Shown here in pieces: positions 7,890-16,405 of a stretch of 64,000 nt of DNA. The notes under the pieces are model-generated. The model saw nothing but the letters and a program-made list of their open reading frames with translations, was not told where the DNA came from and did no database searches. Both the position numbers and the translations under genes were made by a program. Position 1 is the stretch's first letter. Each line of letters opens with the position of its first letter. Origin of the DNA: an uncultured Bacteroidota bacterium (GTDB lineage Bacteria > Bacteroidota > Bacteroidia > B-17B0 > Aurantibacillaceae); assembly GCA_903834765.1 (NCBI GenBank), contig CAILKE010000003.1, positions 1 to 64,000 on the forward strand. Reading direction: 5' to 3'.

Positions 7890-8735
7890 ATGTCAAATAC
7901 AAAATTCAACGATTTATTAGAAGCAGGTGCTCATTTTGGTCACTTAAAAAGAAAATGGAATCCAGCAATGGCTCCTTATATTTATGCCGAGAAAAACGGT
8001 ATTCATATTATTGACTTAAACAAAACAGTTGCTAAAATTGATGAAGCTTCAGCTGCATTAAAACAAATTGCTCGTTCAGGTAAAAAAATATTATTCGTAG
8101 CTACTAAAAAACAGGCTAAGGACATCGTAGCAGAAAAAGTTAAAGGTGTTAATATGCCTTATGTTACTGAGCGTTGGCCAGGTGGTATGTTAACTAATTT
8201 CGCAACTATCCGTAAGGCTGTTCGTAAAATGGCTCAAATTGATAAAATGGCTACTGACGGAACATTTGATAATATTTCTAAAAAAGAAAAATTACAAATT
8301 TCTCGTGAGCGTGCTAAACTAGAAATTAACTTAGGTTCTGTAGTTGATTTAACTCGTTTACCTTCAGCTTTATTTATTGTTGATATCACTAAGGAACATA
8401 TCGCAGTTGCAGAAGCAAAACGTTTAAATATTCCAATTTTTGCAATTGTTGATACGAACTCTAATCCTAACTTTGTGGATTATGCAATTCCAGCTAATGA
8501 TGATGCTTCAACTTCTGTAGCATATATTGTTGACTTAATGTGTAAATCAATTACTGAGGGTATAGGTGAACGTAAAATTGATAAAGAATCAGGTGTTTTA
8601 GAAGAAAAAGAAGGACACAGCTCTAAAGAAGAAGCAGAGGAATTAGCTGAAGGCATTAGTGTAAAAGGCGCTAAACCTGAAGACGAAAATTCTCGTAAAA
8701 CAACGGCACGTAAAAGAACAACAGCGAAAAAATAA
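7890..8735 (+). CDS. rpsB: 30S ribosomal protein S2
   Basis: S2 binds the 30S subunit head-platform junction and is needed for S1 docking. The diagnostic blocks are LLEAGAHFGHLKRKWNP (residues about 7-23), ERWPGGMLTNF near 93, and NIPIFAIVDTNSNP near 180. The 281 residues exceed the usual core by about 40, forming an acidic and then strongly basic tail (EEAEELAEG, later KTTARKRTTAKK) that is seen in many Bacteroidota. It is the last gene before a strong terminator, so tsf is at least partly separated from rpsB, unlike the common rpsB-tsf cotranscription. Confidence 0.97.
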   Translation: MSNTKFNDLLEAGAHFGHLKRKWNPAMAPYIYAEKNGIHIIDLNKTVAKIDEASAALKQIARSGKKILFVATKKQAKDIVAEKVKGVNMPYVTERWPGGMLTNFATIRKAVRKMAQIDKMATDGTFDNISKKEKLQISRERAKLEINLGSVVDLTRLPSALFIVDITKEHIAVAEAKRLNIPIFAIVDTNSNPNFVDYAIPANDDASTSVAYIVDLMCKSITEGIGERKIDKESGVLEEKEGHSSKEEAEELAEGISVKGAKPEDENSRKTTARKRTTAKK

Positions 8736-8755
8736 TTTTTCACTACTATAATTTT

Positions 8756-8790
8756 AACGGCCGTTCCTATAAGGGAAGGCCGTTTTTTTT
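8756..8790 (+). terminator. Terminator between rpsB and tsf
   Basis: AACGGCC (8756-8762) pairs with GGCCGTT (8778-8784), extended by TTCC with GGAA inside the loop, and followed by eight T residues. It may act as a partial terminator or attenuator, because tsf follows 38 bases later with no convincing promoter of its own. Confidence 0.85.
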
Positions 8791-8827
8791 AAATATAAAT
8801 TAATAATAAAAATTAAAAATAAATACA

Positions 8828-9652
8828 ATGGCAGTAACAGCACAAGAAGTAAACAAATTACGTCAACAAACCGGAGCAGGTATGATGGATTGCAAAAAAG
8901 CATTAGAAGAAAATAATGGCGATTTTGAACAAGCAATTGATTATTTACGTAAAAAAGGCGCTAAAGTAGCGGCTAATCGAGGAGATAGAGATTCTAAAGA
9001 AGGAGTTGTTTTAGCTAAAACAACGACTGATGGAAAAAGAGGCGTATTAATATGGATAAACTGCGAAACTGATTTCGTTGCTATTAATGCTGACTTTATC
9101 GCTTTTGCTGATTCTATTGCAACAATTGCTTTAGATAAAAATGCAAAAACTAAAGAAGAAATTTTGACGTTACCATATAACAACGACATTACTGTTGGTG
9201 ATAAATTTATGGAGCAAGTTGGTAAAATTGGAGAGAAAATTGAAATAGGATTTTATGAAGTAATCACTGCTGAAAAAGTTTCTGCTTATATTCACCCAGG
9301 AAACCGTGTGTCTGTAATCGTTGGCTTTAACAAAGATGTAGCTGATGAAGTTGGACGTAACGTAGCAATGCAAGCAGCAGCTATGGCTCCTGTAGCTTTA
9401 GATAAAGAAGGTGTTACTCCAGAAATGTTAGAAAGAGAATTAGAAATTGCTCGTGAAGTAATTCGTGCAGAAGGTAAACCAGAAGATATGGTTGAGAAAA
9501 TTGCTCAAGGCAAAATCGCTAAGTTTTATAAAGAATCTACTTTATTAAACCAAGAATTTATTAAAGATAATAAAATGACAGTTGCTCAATACTTGCAAAG
9601 TGTTGATAAAGGATTAACAGCAACAGCATTTAAGCGTTACGCATTATCTTAG
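8828..9652 (+). CDS. tsf: Elongation factor Ts
   Basis: EF-Ts exchanges GDP for GTP on EF-Tu. The 274-residue protein begins with the UBA-like N-domain carrying LRQQTGAGMMDCKKAL (12-27) and continues with the DRDSKEGVV and INCETDFVA signatures. It has the short form with a single dimerisation insertion. The start ATG is 38 bases after the rpsB terminator, in AT-rich sequence without a clear -7 element, so read-through from rpsB is likely. Its own terminator follows directly. Confidence 0.97.
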   Translation: MAVTAQEVNKLRQQTGAGMMDCKKALEENNGDFEQAIDYLRKKGAKVAANRGDRDSKEGVVLAKTTTDGKRGVLIWINCETDFVAINADFIAFADSIATIALDKNAKTKEEILTLPYNNDITVGDKFMEQVGKIGEKIEIGFYEVITAEKVSAYIHPGNRVSVIVGFNKDVADEVGRNVAMQAAAMAPVALDKEGVTPEMLERELEIAREVIRAEGKPEDMVEKIAQGKIAKFYKESTLLNQEFIKDNKMTVAQYLQSVDKGLTATAFKRYALS

Positions 9653-9661
9653 TTTTATTAA

Positions 9662-9688
9662 AATCCCGATTTATTCGGGATTTTTTTT
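9662..9688 (+). terminator. Terminator after tsf
   Basis: AATCCCGA (9662-9669) pairs with TCGGGATT (9675-9682) and runs into eight T residues. Confidence 0.9.
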
Positions 9689-9770
9689 GACCTTTTTTTT
9701 CTAAATTATTTAACATCACTTTTCCTAAGCAATGCTAAATTCTCTGCATTATTTAGCTAAACCAATTACT

Positions 9771-10478
9771 ATGAAATATAAACGTATTCTTTTAAAATTA
9801 TCAGGTGAAGCCCTTATGGGAAATAAAGGTTTTGGAATCGATCAAGAACGCTTGATGGAATATGCCAAAGAAATTAAATTAGCTTATGATGCTGGTTGCC
9901 AAGTAGCCATTGTTATTGGTGGTGGTAACATATTTAGAGGCATACAAGCCGAAAAAGGCGGAATGGACCGAGTTCACGGCGACTATATGGGCATGTTAGC
10001 TACTGTAATTAACTCTATGGCAATACAATCAGCTTTAGAAGGATTAGGTGTGCAAACTCGCTTACAAAGCGCAATTAAGATGGAGCAAATTTGCGAACCA
10101 TTTATTCGCCGAAAAGCTGTTCGTCATTTAGAAAAAGGACGAGTGGTTATTTTTGGTGCAGGCACCGGAAACCCTTATTTTACAACTGACACGGCTGCAA
10201 CGTTACGTGCAATTGAAATTGAAGCAAATGTTATTTTAAAAGGTACACGTGTAGATGGCATTTATACGGCTGATCCAGAGAAAGATCCTACTGCTACAAA
10301 ATACGATACGGTAAAGTTTGAAGAGGTTTATAATAAAGGCCTTGAAGTTATGGATATGACAGCCTTTACACTTTGTAAAGAAAATAATTTACCTCTGATT
10401 GTGTTTGATATGAACAAAAAAGGGAATTTACAAAATTTATTGATGGGTGAAAAAGTAGGCACGTTAGTTGTTGCATAA
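9771..10478 (+). CDS. pyrH: UMP kinase
   Basis: UMP kinase of the amino-acid-kinase fold makes UDP from UMP in pyrimidine synthesis. The frame is open from 9732, but the ATG at 9771 gives [17 protein letters not shown] and 235 residues, the family's normal start and length. Visible motifs are the phosphate-binding [15 protein letters not shown] near 50, and [13 protein letters not shown] near 130-142, followed by [15 protein letters not shown]. It lies after tsf, a conserved neighbourhood (rpsB-tsf-pyrH) in many bacteria. Confidence 0.96.
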   Translation: MKYKRILLKLSGEALMGNKGFGIDQERLMEYAKEIKLAYDAGCQVAIVIGGGNIFRGIQAEKGGMDRVHGDYMGMLATVINSMAIQSALEGLGVQTRLQSAIKMEQICEPFIRRKAVRHLEKGRVVIFGAGTGNPYFTTDTAATLRAIEIEANVILKGTRVDGIYTADPEKDPTATKYDTVKFEEVYNKGLEVMDMTAFTLCKENNLPLIVFDMNKKGNLQNLLMGEKVGTLVVA

Positions 10479-10521
10479 TCAATAATCCTATTAATACAAA
10501 CTTTAATAATTTTCTAGAAGC

Positions 10522-11166
10522 ATGTGTAAAGCGATTGTATTAGGTGCTACTGGATTAACAGGACATTCATTAGTTATTCAATTATTAAATGATGAATTTT
10601 TTAAAGAGATTGTATTATTTTCTCGAAAGAAAATCCCCTTAGAACATGCCAAGTTAACGCAGTACGAAATTGATTTTAATTGTTTAGAAAATTACGTTAC
10701 ACTTATTAGCGGTGATGTTGTTTTTTGTTGTTTAGGCACAACAATTAAAGTTGCTGGTTCTCAAGAATCGTTCAGAAAGGTTGATTTTACTTACTCTTCA
10801 GCGTTCGCTGAAATTGCAAAACAACAAGGCATTCATACGTTTTGTTTGCAAAGTTCATTAGGCGCAGATGCCTCATCTTCTAATTTTTATTTAAAAACGA
10901 AAGGAGAAATTGAACATGCAATTGAACAATTACATTTTAATTCGTTTATAGTACTTAGACCATCTATGTTATTAGGTAATCGCCTTGAATTTAGGTTAGG
11001 AGAAACTATTGGTAAAGTTGTGATGCGATCTTTATCTTTTTTATTTATTGGAAAATTAAAACGTTACAAAGCGATACACGTTGATAAAGTAGCTGAGGCT
11101 ATGATTAAAGCTGTGAAATTAAATAAATCTGGATTTGTTATTATAGAAAACGAAGAGATGATTTAA
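10522..11166 (+). CDS. NAD(P)-binding Rossmann-fold oxidoreductase (HTATIP2-like)
   Basis: This 214-residue short atypical dehydrogenase-like protein has the dinucleotide-binding GATGLTG at residues 8-14, VVFCCLGTT near 70-78, and LRPSMLLGNR near 150. This layout matches bacterial relatives of human HTATIP2/TIP30 and of NmrA-like proteins. It lacks the YxxxK pair of classical short-chain dehydrogenases, so its catalytic role, if any, is unknown. It follows pyrH by 43 bases and is convergent with efp, with a shared 20-bp-stem terminator. Confidence 0.75.
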   Translation: MCKAIVLGATGLTGHSLVIQLLNDEFFKEIVLFSRKKIPLEHAKLTQYEIDFNCLENYVTLISGDVVFCCLGTTIKVAGSQESFRKVDFTYSSAFAEIAKQQGIHTFCLQSSLGADASSSNFYLKTKGEIEHAIEQLHFNSFIVLRPSMLLGNRLEFRLGETIGKVVMRSLSFLFIGKLKRYKAIHVDKVAEAMIKAVKLNKSGFVIIENEEMI

Positions 11167-11194
11167 ATACGATTAAAATATATTAGATATTTTT

Positions 11195-11237
11195 AAATTG
11201 AAAAGCCTTAACAATTTTTGTTAAGGCTTTTCAATTT
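11195..11237. terminator. Bidirectional terminator, 20-bp perfect stem
   Basis: The arm at 11195-11214 pairs perfectly with 11218-11237 around a TTT loop. A-rich and T-rich flanks on both sides make it work for the oxidoreductase gene on the plus strand and for efp on the minus strand. Confidence 0.9.
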
Positions 11238-11259
11238 ATATTTTTTAGTAAAAATAAAT

Positions 11260-11808
11260 TTATTTTACTCGCTCCATATATTCTCCTGTTTCAGTATTGA
11301 TTCTAATTTTTTCACCTTGTTCAATAAATAAAGGAACTAATATTTTAGCACCATTGCCAATTTCTGCTGTTTTTAATGATTTACCAGCACCTGTTTCTGT
11401 GTATGTAACTAAAACCTCTACGTGCTTAGGTAATTCAGCATTAATAGGCTCGTTATTATCATCAAAAAATACTTTCACAATCATTTCTTCTTGTAAAAAG
11501 CGAATGGCATCTCCAAATAAATATTTAGGTATTGCTTGTTGTTCGTAAGACTCTTGATTCATACATACAAGTGAATCACCTTCTTCAAATAAATATTGTA
11601 ATTCGTGCAGTTCTACTCGAACAAATTCAATTTTTTCTCCAGAGCGAAAACGAATTTCACTTTGCTTACCTGTTTTTACATTTCTGCTTTTAACAGAGTA
11701 AATCGCATTTCCTTTTCCTGGAGTAATGTGATCGTAATCAACAATCATTACTAATTCGTTGTTGTATCTAATGAATGCGCCTTTTGAAATATCTGATGTT
11801 GTAGCCAT
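11260..11808 (-). CDS. efp: Elongation factor P
   Basis: EF-P relieves ribosome stalling at polyproline stretches by binding near the E site. The 182 residues form the three-domain pattern, starting with a KOW-like domain. The loop DHITPGKGNAI places lysine 32 at the tip that is modified in many bacteria. The C-terminal signature GAKILVPLFIEQGEKIRINT and the end YMERVK fit the family. The body is fairly divergent from the common Bacteroidota sequence. No EpmA-like or rhamnosyltransferase modification gene is in the window. It is preceded by era on the same strand (45-base gap). Confidence 0.92.
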   Translation of the reverse strand: MATTSDISKGAFIRYNNELVMIVDYDHITPGKGNAIYSVKSRNVKTGKQSEIRFRSGEKIEFVRVELHELQYLFEEGDSLVCMNQESYEQQAIPKYLFGDAIRFLQEEMIVKVFFDDNNEPINAELPKHVEVLVTYTETGAGKSLKTAEIGNGAKILVPLFIEQGEKIRINTETGEYMERVK

Positions 11809-11853
11809 GTGTTTGTGTTAAATTGTAATTATAAAAAGTTAGTAAAGTAAGTG

Positions 11854-12786
11854 TTAGTATCCAAAGTGTTTTAAATTCATATCGTTATTACGCCAGTCTT
11901 TAGCAACTTTGATAAATATTTCTAAAAATATTTTTTTGCCAAAAAAAGTTTCTGCTTCTAAACGGGCTCTGGTAGCCATTTTTTTGAGAGCTTCGCCTTT
12001 ATGACCTATGATAATTCCTTTTTGGCTTTCGCGTTCTACTAAAATATCAGCTTGTATTTTAATAATCGTTTCTTCGTCTTTAAACGAATTAACGATTACT
12101 TCCACGCTATAAGGAATTTCTTTTTTGTATTGTAATAATATTTTTTCACGAATAATTTCTGATACGAAAAACTTTTCCGGCTTATCTGTTAACGTATCTT
12201 TGTCATAAAATGCCTCGCCAAAAGGCAGTAATTCAGTAATTCGGTACATCACCGTTTCTAAATTAAATTTCTTTAAGGCAGAGATAGGAATAATTTCAGC
12301 GTTTGGTAATTTTTCTTTCCACTCAGCTAATTTTGTATCAAGCACTTCTTGGGTAGCTAAATCTATTTTATTTAATAATAATAAAATAGGAGTTGAAGTG
12401 TTTTTTAATTTTTCTAGGTAGGAATCTTCAAGATGAATATCTTCGTATATATCCACAATCAATAAAAATACATCCGCATCACTAAATGCCGAAATCACAA
12501 ATTGCATCATTTTTTCTTGCAATTTATAATTGGGTTTTAAAATACCTGGCGTATCAGAAAACACTATTTGATAGTTTTCTCCGCTTACAATTCCCATAAT
12601 GCGATGGCGGGTGGTTTGCGCTTTTGATGTAATAATACTTAAGCGTTCGCCCACTAATACGTTTAGAAGGGTTGATTTACCTACATTAGGGCAACCAATA
12701 ATGCTTACAAAGCCTGATTTATGAGTAGAAAGTGAAATAGTTCTGTTTTTTATTTGTTTACAAAGAAAAGAATTATATCTTTGCAC
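11854..12786 (-). CDS. era: GTPase Era
   Basis: Era is a 16S rRNA-binding GTPase needed for 30S maturation. G1 is GCPNVGKST (31-39), G3 is DTPG near 78, and G4 is NKID near 141, followed by a C-terminal KH domain with GHKGEALKKMATRAR. Its start is uncertain. The longest frame begins at a GTG (12784-12786) and adds about 24 residues before the expected N-terminus THKSGFVSIIG. No ATG, GTG or TTG lies between, so either the GTG is used or initiation is at a rare codon such as ATT. The upstream sequence is also the tRNA promoter on the other strand. Confidence 0.93.
   Translation of the reverse strand: MQRYNSFLCKQIKNRTISLSTHKSGFVSIIGCPNVGKSTLLNVLVGERLSIITSKAQTTRHRIMGIVSGENYQIVFSDTPGILKPNYKLQEKMMQFVISAFSDADVFLLIVDIYEDIHLEDSYLEKLKNTSTPILLLLNKIDLATQEVLDTKLAEWKEKLPNAEIIPISALKKFNLETVMYRITELLPFGEAFYDKDTLTDKPEKFFVSEIIREKILLQYKKEIPYSVEVIVNSFKDEETIIKIQADILVERESQKGIIIGHKGEALKKMATRARLEAETFFGKKIFLEIFIKVAKDWRNNDMNLKHFGY
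12753..12783 (+). promoter_or_regulatory. Initiator tRNA promoter, TTTG-N19-TATCTTTG
   Basis: TTTG (12753-12756) and TATCTTTG (12776-12783) have 19-base spacing. The promoter lies inside the 5' end of the longest era reading frame. Transcription from about 12790 gives a 64-base leader that contains a hairpin with a cTTCGg tetraloop (arms 12829-12834 and 12839-12844), probably removed during tRNA processing. Confidence 0.75.
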
Positions 12787-12853
12787 CGCAATAAAATAAC
12801 GTTCTTTTTGAAATTAAATTTTTACCCTAAATGCTTCGGCATTTTACACATAT

Positions 12854-12928
<75 letters not shown>

Positions 12929-12931
12929 TTG

Positions 12932-12962
12932 AAAAAGCCTCAGTTTTACTGAGGCTTTTTCA
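12932..12962 (+). terminator. Terminator after tRNA-fMet
   Basis: AAAAAGCCTCAG (12932-12943) pairs with CTGAGGCTTTTT (12949-12960). It starts four bases after the CCA end. Confidence 0.92.
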
Positions 12963-12964
12963 TT

Positions 12965-13407
12965 TTTATAACTTTTTATCATTCGATCTTATTTACTTGG
13001 AGTAAGGAACTCTATTAAGGAAGTTACATTTTTTGAATATTTCGAAGCTATTTCTCATCTTATTTTTCACATGAGTCTTTTCGAAAAAATATTTTTCTCT
13101 AAATAATAAGTCTTAGTTTTGAAAATGTTTTTCTAAGATTTTTAAATTTCAAATTTTTATTTTTATCTGTTTTTGAAAAAAAGAAATTAAATGATAATTA
13201 ATTTCAAGTTATGATTTAAATTAAAAGAGTTGTATCACAGCCAATATTTATTTTAAATGATGATTTTAAAATAGGTTAATTGCTAGTATAATTCCAAATA
13301 TTTATTACAAATGATGATTAAACAATTTTGTTTTTTTTGATGAGTAATAGTGGTTTCCACATTTTGGAAATTATTTTTTAAAAAAATATTTTTTTTCTTT
13401 TAATAAT
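12965..13407. other. Long AT-rich intergenic stretch with an imperfect direct repeat
   Basis: No gene is visible in this stretch. It holds two copies of an approximately 25-base unit, CCAATATTTATTTTAAATGA... at 13241-13265 and CCAAATATTTATTACAAATG... at 13294-13320, 53 bases apart. They could be binding sites upstream of the surface-protein gene or leftovers of a repeat. The rest is low-complexity A/T sequence. Confidence 0.4.
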
Positions 13408-13415
13408 TATGTTTG
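13408..13415 (+). promoter_or_regulatory. Candidate -7 element TATGTTTG
   Basis: TATGTTTG lies 24 bases before the start of the surface-protein gene. No matching TTTG is found at the -33 position, so the promoter may need an activator. Confidence 0.45.
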
Positions 13416-13439
13416 TTTCAAATAAATCATATCATTTAA

Positions 13440-15332
13440 ATGAAAAATATTTCACAATCTCTATTAGTTATTTTACTTTTTATTTCTCAATTTTTCTTCG
13501 CACAAAATGTAGGTATTAATTCCACAGCTGCTAACCCTGATAATAGTGCTATGTTGGACATTGTTTCTTCAAACAAAGGTTTGCTAATTCCCCGTGTAAC
13601 CTTAACAAGCATTTCCGATGTTAGTACTATTCCTAATCCAGCAATAAGCCTTTTAGTATATAATACTGCAGCAGCTGGTATTGCACCTAATAATGTTATT
13701 CCCGGGTATTACTATTACAATGGAACTGCTTGGGTGATATTAACAACAGGAACTTTCAATGATTGGAAGCTAGCTGGTAATGCAGGTACAACCGCTGGCA
13801 CCGATTTTATTGGCACTACGGATGTGCAAGATGTCGTATTTAAACGCAATAATGCTGAAATTGCCAGAATTACGCAAGATGGAATTGGTATTGGCTCAAC
13901 CTCACCCACTGTGGGTGTAACTTCTAATGCTTATTTACATTTTGGTAATGCGGCTAATATTACCAGTACTTCTGGTTTAGATATTATCATTGATAACGAT
14001 AATACATCATCAACTGTAAATTTTAGAGTAAGGAAAGATGGAGCTACTACCTTAATGCAAATTCAAGAGGATGGAACAGTATCAATGGGCATTAGTAATA
14101 CTAGCCCTGATGTATCTGCTATACTTGATATTAAATCTAATACAAGAGGTGTTTTGTTACCTCGAATATCACTTACTAGCATTACCGATGCTGCAACTAT
14201 TCCTACTCCAACAACAAGCTTGTTAGTATACAATACTAATTCATCAATTACAAATGGTAATGGTGTAGGTTATTATTATAACAGCGGTACTTCTGCATCA
14301 CCAAATTGGGTTAAATTATATGCATCTAATGCTAAGCCTTGGGAAACTTCTGGCAATGCAGGAACTACAGCTGGAACAAATTTTGTTGGTACTACGGATG
14401 CAGTTGATTTTGTTACAAAAACTAACAACACAGAAAGAATGAGAATTTTATCAACTGGTAATGTTGGTATTAATACTGCTTCACCTGGCTCCGCTTTAGA
14501 TGTAAAAGGAACTTTGCGTTTAAGCGGGTCAACATCTGGATATGTAGGCCTCGCTTCTGCCGCAACCGCAGGTTCAACCACATATACATTGCCTACTGCT
14601 GATGGTACCGCTGGTCAAGTTTTAACAACAAATGGTTCGGGTGTATTGAGTTTTGGTTCTTTAGGTGCACTATTAAATATTCAAACACTTACATCTGGTA
14701 CACTATATACACCTACTACTGGCACAACTCGTGCCCTACTTATACTTATTGGTGGTGGTGGTGGTGGTGGTGGTGCAAAAGCAGATGTTACCAATTGGGA
14801 TGGCTATAGTTCCGTTGGTGGTTGCGGCGGTGGTGGTGGTGTTGTTCATGCCTTCATCAACAATATAAGTGGAACATATGCATACGCTATTGGGGCGGCC
14901 GGAACTTTAGGAGCTAATACTCCTGCAAATGGAGGTAATGGTGGTAATACAACTTTTACTAATGGCGCTACTACATATACTGCAGGTGGAGGTAGCGGCG
15001 GTGCAAGTTGCATCATACAAAATCCTTCGCAGGCAAGCGGTGGAGGAGGAGGAACTGCTGCGAACGGATTAATTAATATTGCCGGTGAGCCTGGAGATCA
15101 TGGTAGTGTATATCTCCAAAATTGGGGTGGTGGTGGTTTTACTAAAGGTGGAGGTACCCCATTTGGTAATGGAGGTCGAGCTGGTATTTGTGCCTACGCT
15201 TCAACAAGCGTTGGTGCACCAGGCACAGGTTATGGCGCAGGAGGTGGAGGCGGTCTCTCTAATTCATCAAATTCAGGTGTTGCAGGTGCAGCAGGTACTG
15301 CGGGTGCAATAATCATCTATGAGTACAAGTAG
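13440..15332 (+). CDS. Exported modular surface protein with glycine-rich C-terminal domain
   Basis: A signal peptide (LLVILLFISQFFFAQ) leads into two copies of a module common in Bacteroidota surface proteins. Each copy contains SAxLDI, then a GLLIPR or GVLLPR block, then LLVYNT, and later an AGNAGTTAGT- or SGNAGTTAGT-type block followed by a receptor-tip-like NVGI motif. The copies cover about 25-150 and 215-345. After about residue 420 the protein becomes a glycine-rich domain with many GGGGG runs. The end (GAIIIYEYK) resembles the glycine-rich tip domain of phage tail fibres. No T9SS sorting tail is visible, so the anchoring mechanism is unknown. A role in adhesion or surface contact is an inference. 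Confidence 0.75.
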   Translation: MKNISQSLLVILLFISQFFFAQNVGINSTAANPDNSAMLDIVSSNKGLLIPRVTLTSISDVSTIPNPAISLLVYNTAAAGIAPNNVIPGYYYYNGTAWVILTTGTFNDWKLAGNAGTTAGTDFIGTTDVQDVVFKRNNAEIARITQDGIGIGSTSPTVGVTSNAYLHFGNAANITSTSGLDIIIDNDNTSSTVNFRVRKDGATTLMQIQEDGTVSMGISNTSPDVSAILDIKSNTRGVLLPRISLTSITDAATIPTPTTSLLVYNTNSSITNGNGVGYYYNSGTSASPNWVKLYASNAKPWETSGNAGTTAGTNFVGTTDAVDFVTKTNNTERMRILSTGNVGINTASPGSALDVKGTLRLSGSTSGYVGLASAATAGSTTYTLPTADGTAGQVLTTNGSGVLSFGSLGALLNIQTLTSGTLYTPTTGTTRALLILIGGGGGGGGAKADVTNWDGYSSVGGCGGGGGVVHAFINNISGTYAYAIGAAGTLGANTPANGGNGGNTTFTNGATTYTAGGGSGGASCIIQNPSQASGGGGGTAANGLINIAGEPGDHGSVYLQNWGGGGFTKGGGTPFGNGGRAGICAYASTSVGAPGTGYGAGGGGGLSNSSNSGVAGAAGTAGAIIIYEYK

Positions 15333-15343
15333 TTTTCTAAATA

Positions 15344-15690
15344 TGAATTTTTTTTCTTTATAGTTCTATTTTTGAGTTTTGTTTCTTTCTCTCAAAAAAA
15401 CAGAAACAAAATTAATTTTATGTTCTATTGCGAAAAAAAGAAAAAACTTTTAAAGATTCACAAAAACAAGAACTTCATAATTCTGATACCGAAATAAAAA
15501 AATCAAAAAAGGAGTCGTTCAAAAAATGCTTAAAAAGGAAAAAGAACTGCTCAAGGCTATGAATGAGAAAATAAATAAAGCATTCGAAGTGTTGGCTCTA
15601 AAAAAAGGCTATGCGCAAATAATATGAATTTTTTAAACAGATAATGTTATATTAGTTGATTACATTGGTATTTCTTACCCTCATGGTTTT
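15344..15690 (+). pseudogene. Decayed OmpH/Skp-like periplasmic chaperone gene
   Basis: Fragments of an OmpH-type coiled-coil protein are readable but are split between frames. A signal-like stretch ending SFVSFSQ begins near 15372. A second piece in another frame, at 15526-15627, reads MLKKEKELLKAMNEK followed by a KGYAQII block. The expected continuation DNVILVDYIGI (from 15640) is separated from it by two in-frame stop codons. This order matches the C-terminal half of OmpH family members. I see no intact start-to-stop frame, so the copy is probably inactive. The assignment rests on motif memory, not on an alignment. Confidence 0.5.
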
Positions 15691-15805
15691 AGATTTAAGT
15701 CCACTAAATTTTTCTATAATTTTCGCGAGTTATCGAAGGATTAAAGTAATTTTATATCCACATAATTAGATAATTTCAAATTACACTCACGAGACTTAAT
15801 AAAAG

Positions 15806-16378
15806 ATGAACATTGCCAAATACATTCTATTATTAGTATTTTTAAGTTACAAATCTTTTGCTTGTCAATGCCCTTTAACAGCATTAAACGAAACAGAGAC
15901 GAATAAATATGACATAGTATTTAAAGGAAAAATTACTTCCGTTAAATTATCCAAAGAACGAAGCGAAGCACTATTTACTATACAGGAATTGTACAAGGGT
16001 CCTGTTGGAGAGACATTCACGATTTTATTTAATGACGCCGATGAATGTAAGTTAGAGCTTCAGGTAGGAGACGAATGGATTATTTATGCTAATTTCAGAC
16101 AAGTAAATAATGCACAGTTAGATTTTTGTAGTCGTAGTCGCAAGTTTTTTAAAAACACAAAAGAAGATTTTTTTGCTGTAACCACGGGCATCTCGTTCGA
16201 TGAAGAAATGACATACTTGCAAACGAAATTGGGTTTGCATACTTGCTTAAAGACTAAGCCAAATATGTCGGAAAATAGAAATATCATTCCAAATAGCTGG
16301 CAGTTTATTGTTTTTATTGTTTGCTCCATCATAGGCCTTATCTTTTTTTATTGGTTAGTCAATAAATTTTTAAAATAA
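15806..16378 (+). CDS. Exported TIMP/NTR-like protein with C-terminal membrane helix
   Basis: A signal peptide ends at SFA19, so the mature protein would start C20-Q-C22-P. This CxC start is the hallmark of the tissue-inhibitor-of-metalloproteinase (NTR) fold. The following VFKGKITSVKLS, FTIQELYKGPVGE and further cysteines (near 82 and 110) fit an OB-fold NTR domain. A transmembrane helix near 168-187 (FIVFIVCSIIGLIFFYWLV) holds it in a membrane. C20 could instead be a lipidation site. Function in bacteria is unknown, and protease inhibition is only a family-based idea. It ends 27 bases before ppa. Confidence 0.6.
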   Translation: MNIAKYILLLVFLSYKSFACQCPLTALNETETNKYDIVFKGKITSVKLSKERSEALFTIQELYKGPVGETFTILFNDADECKLELQVGDEWIIYANFRQVNNAQLDFCSRSRKFFKNTKEDFFAVTTGISFDEEMTYLQTKLGLHTCLKTKPNMSENRNIIPNSWQFIVFIVCSIIGLIFFYWLVNKFLK

Positions 16379-16405
16379 TTATATCATTCTCAATATTTAA
16401 AACAC

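Noticed and set aside
7790-8014. A 74-residue ORF across the rpsI/rpsB junction
   Set aside because: It overlaps two certain ribosomal genes in another frame and has no matching features.
14750-14775. GGTGGT tandem run as a possible regulatory repeat
   Set aside because: It simply encodes the polyglycine stretch of the surface protein.
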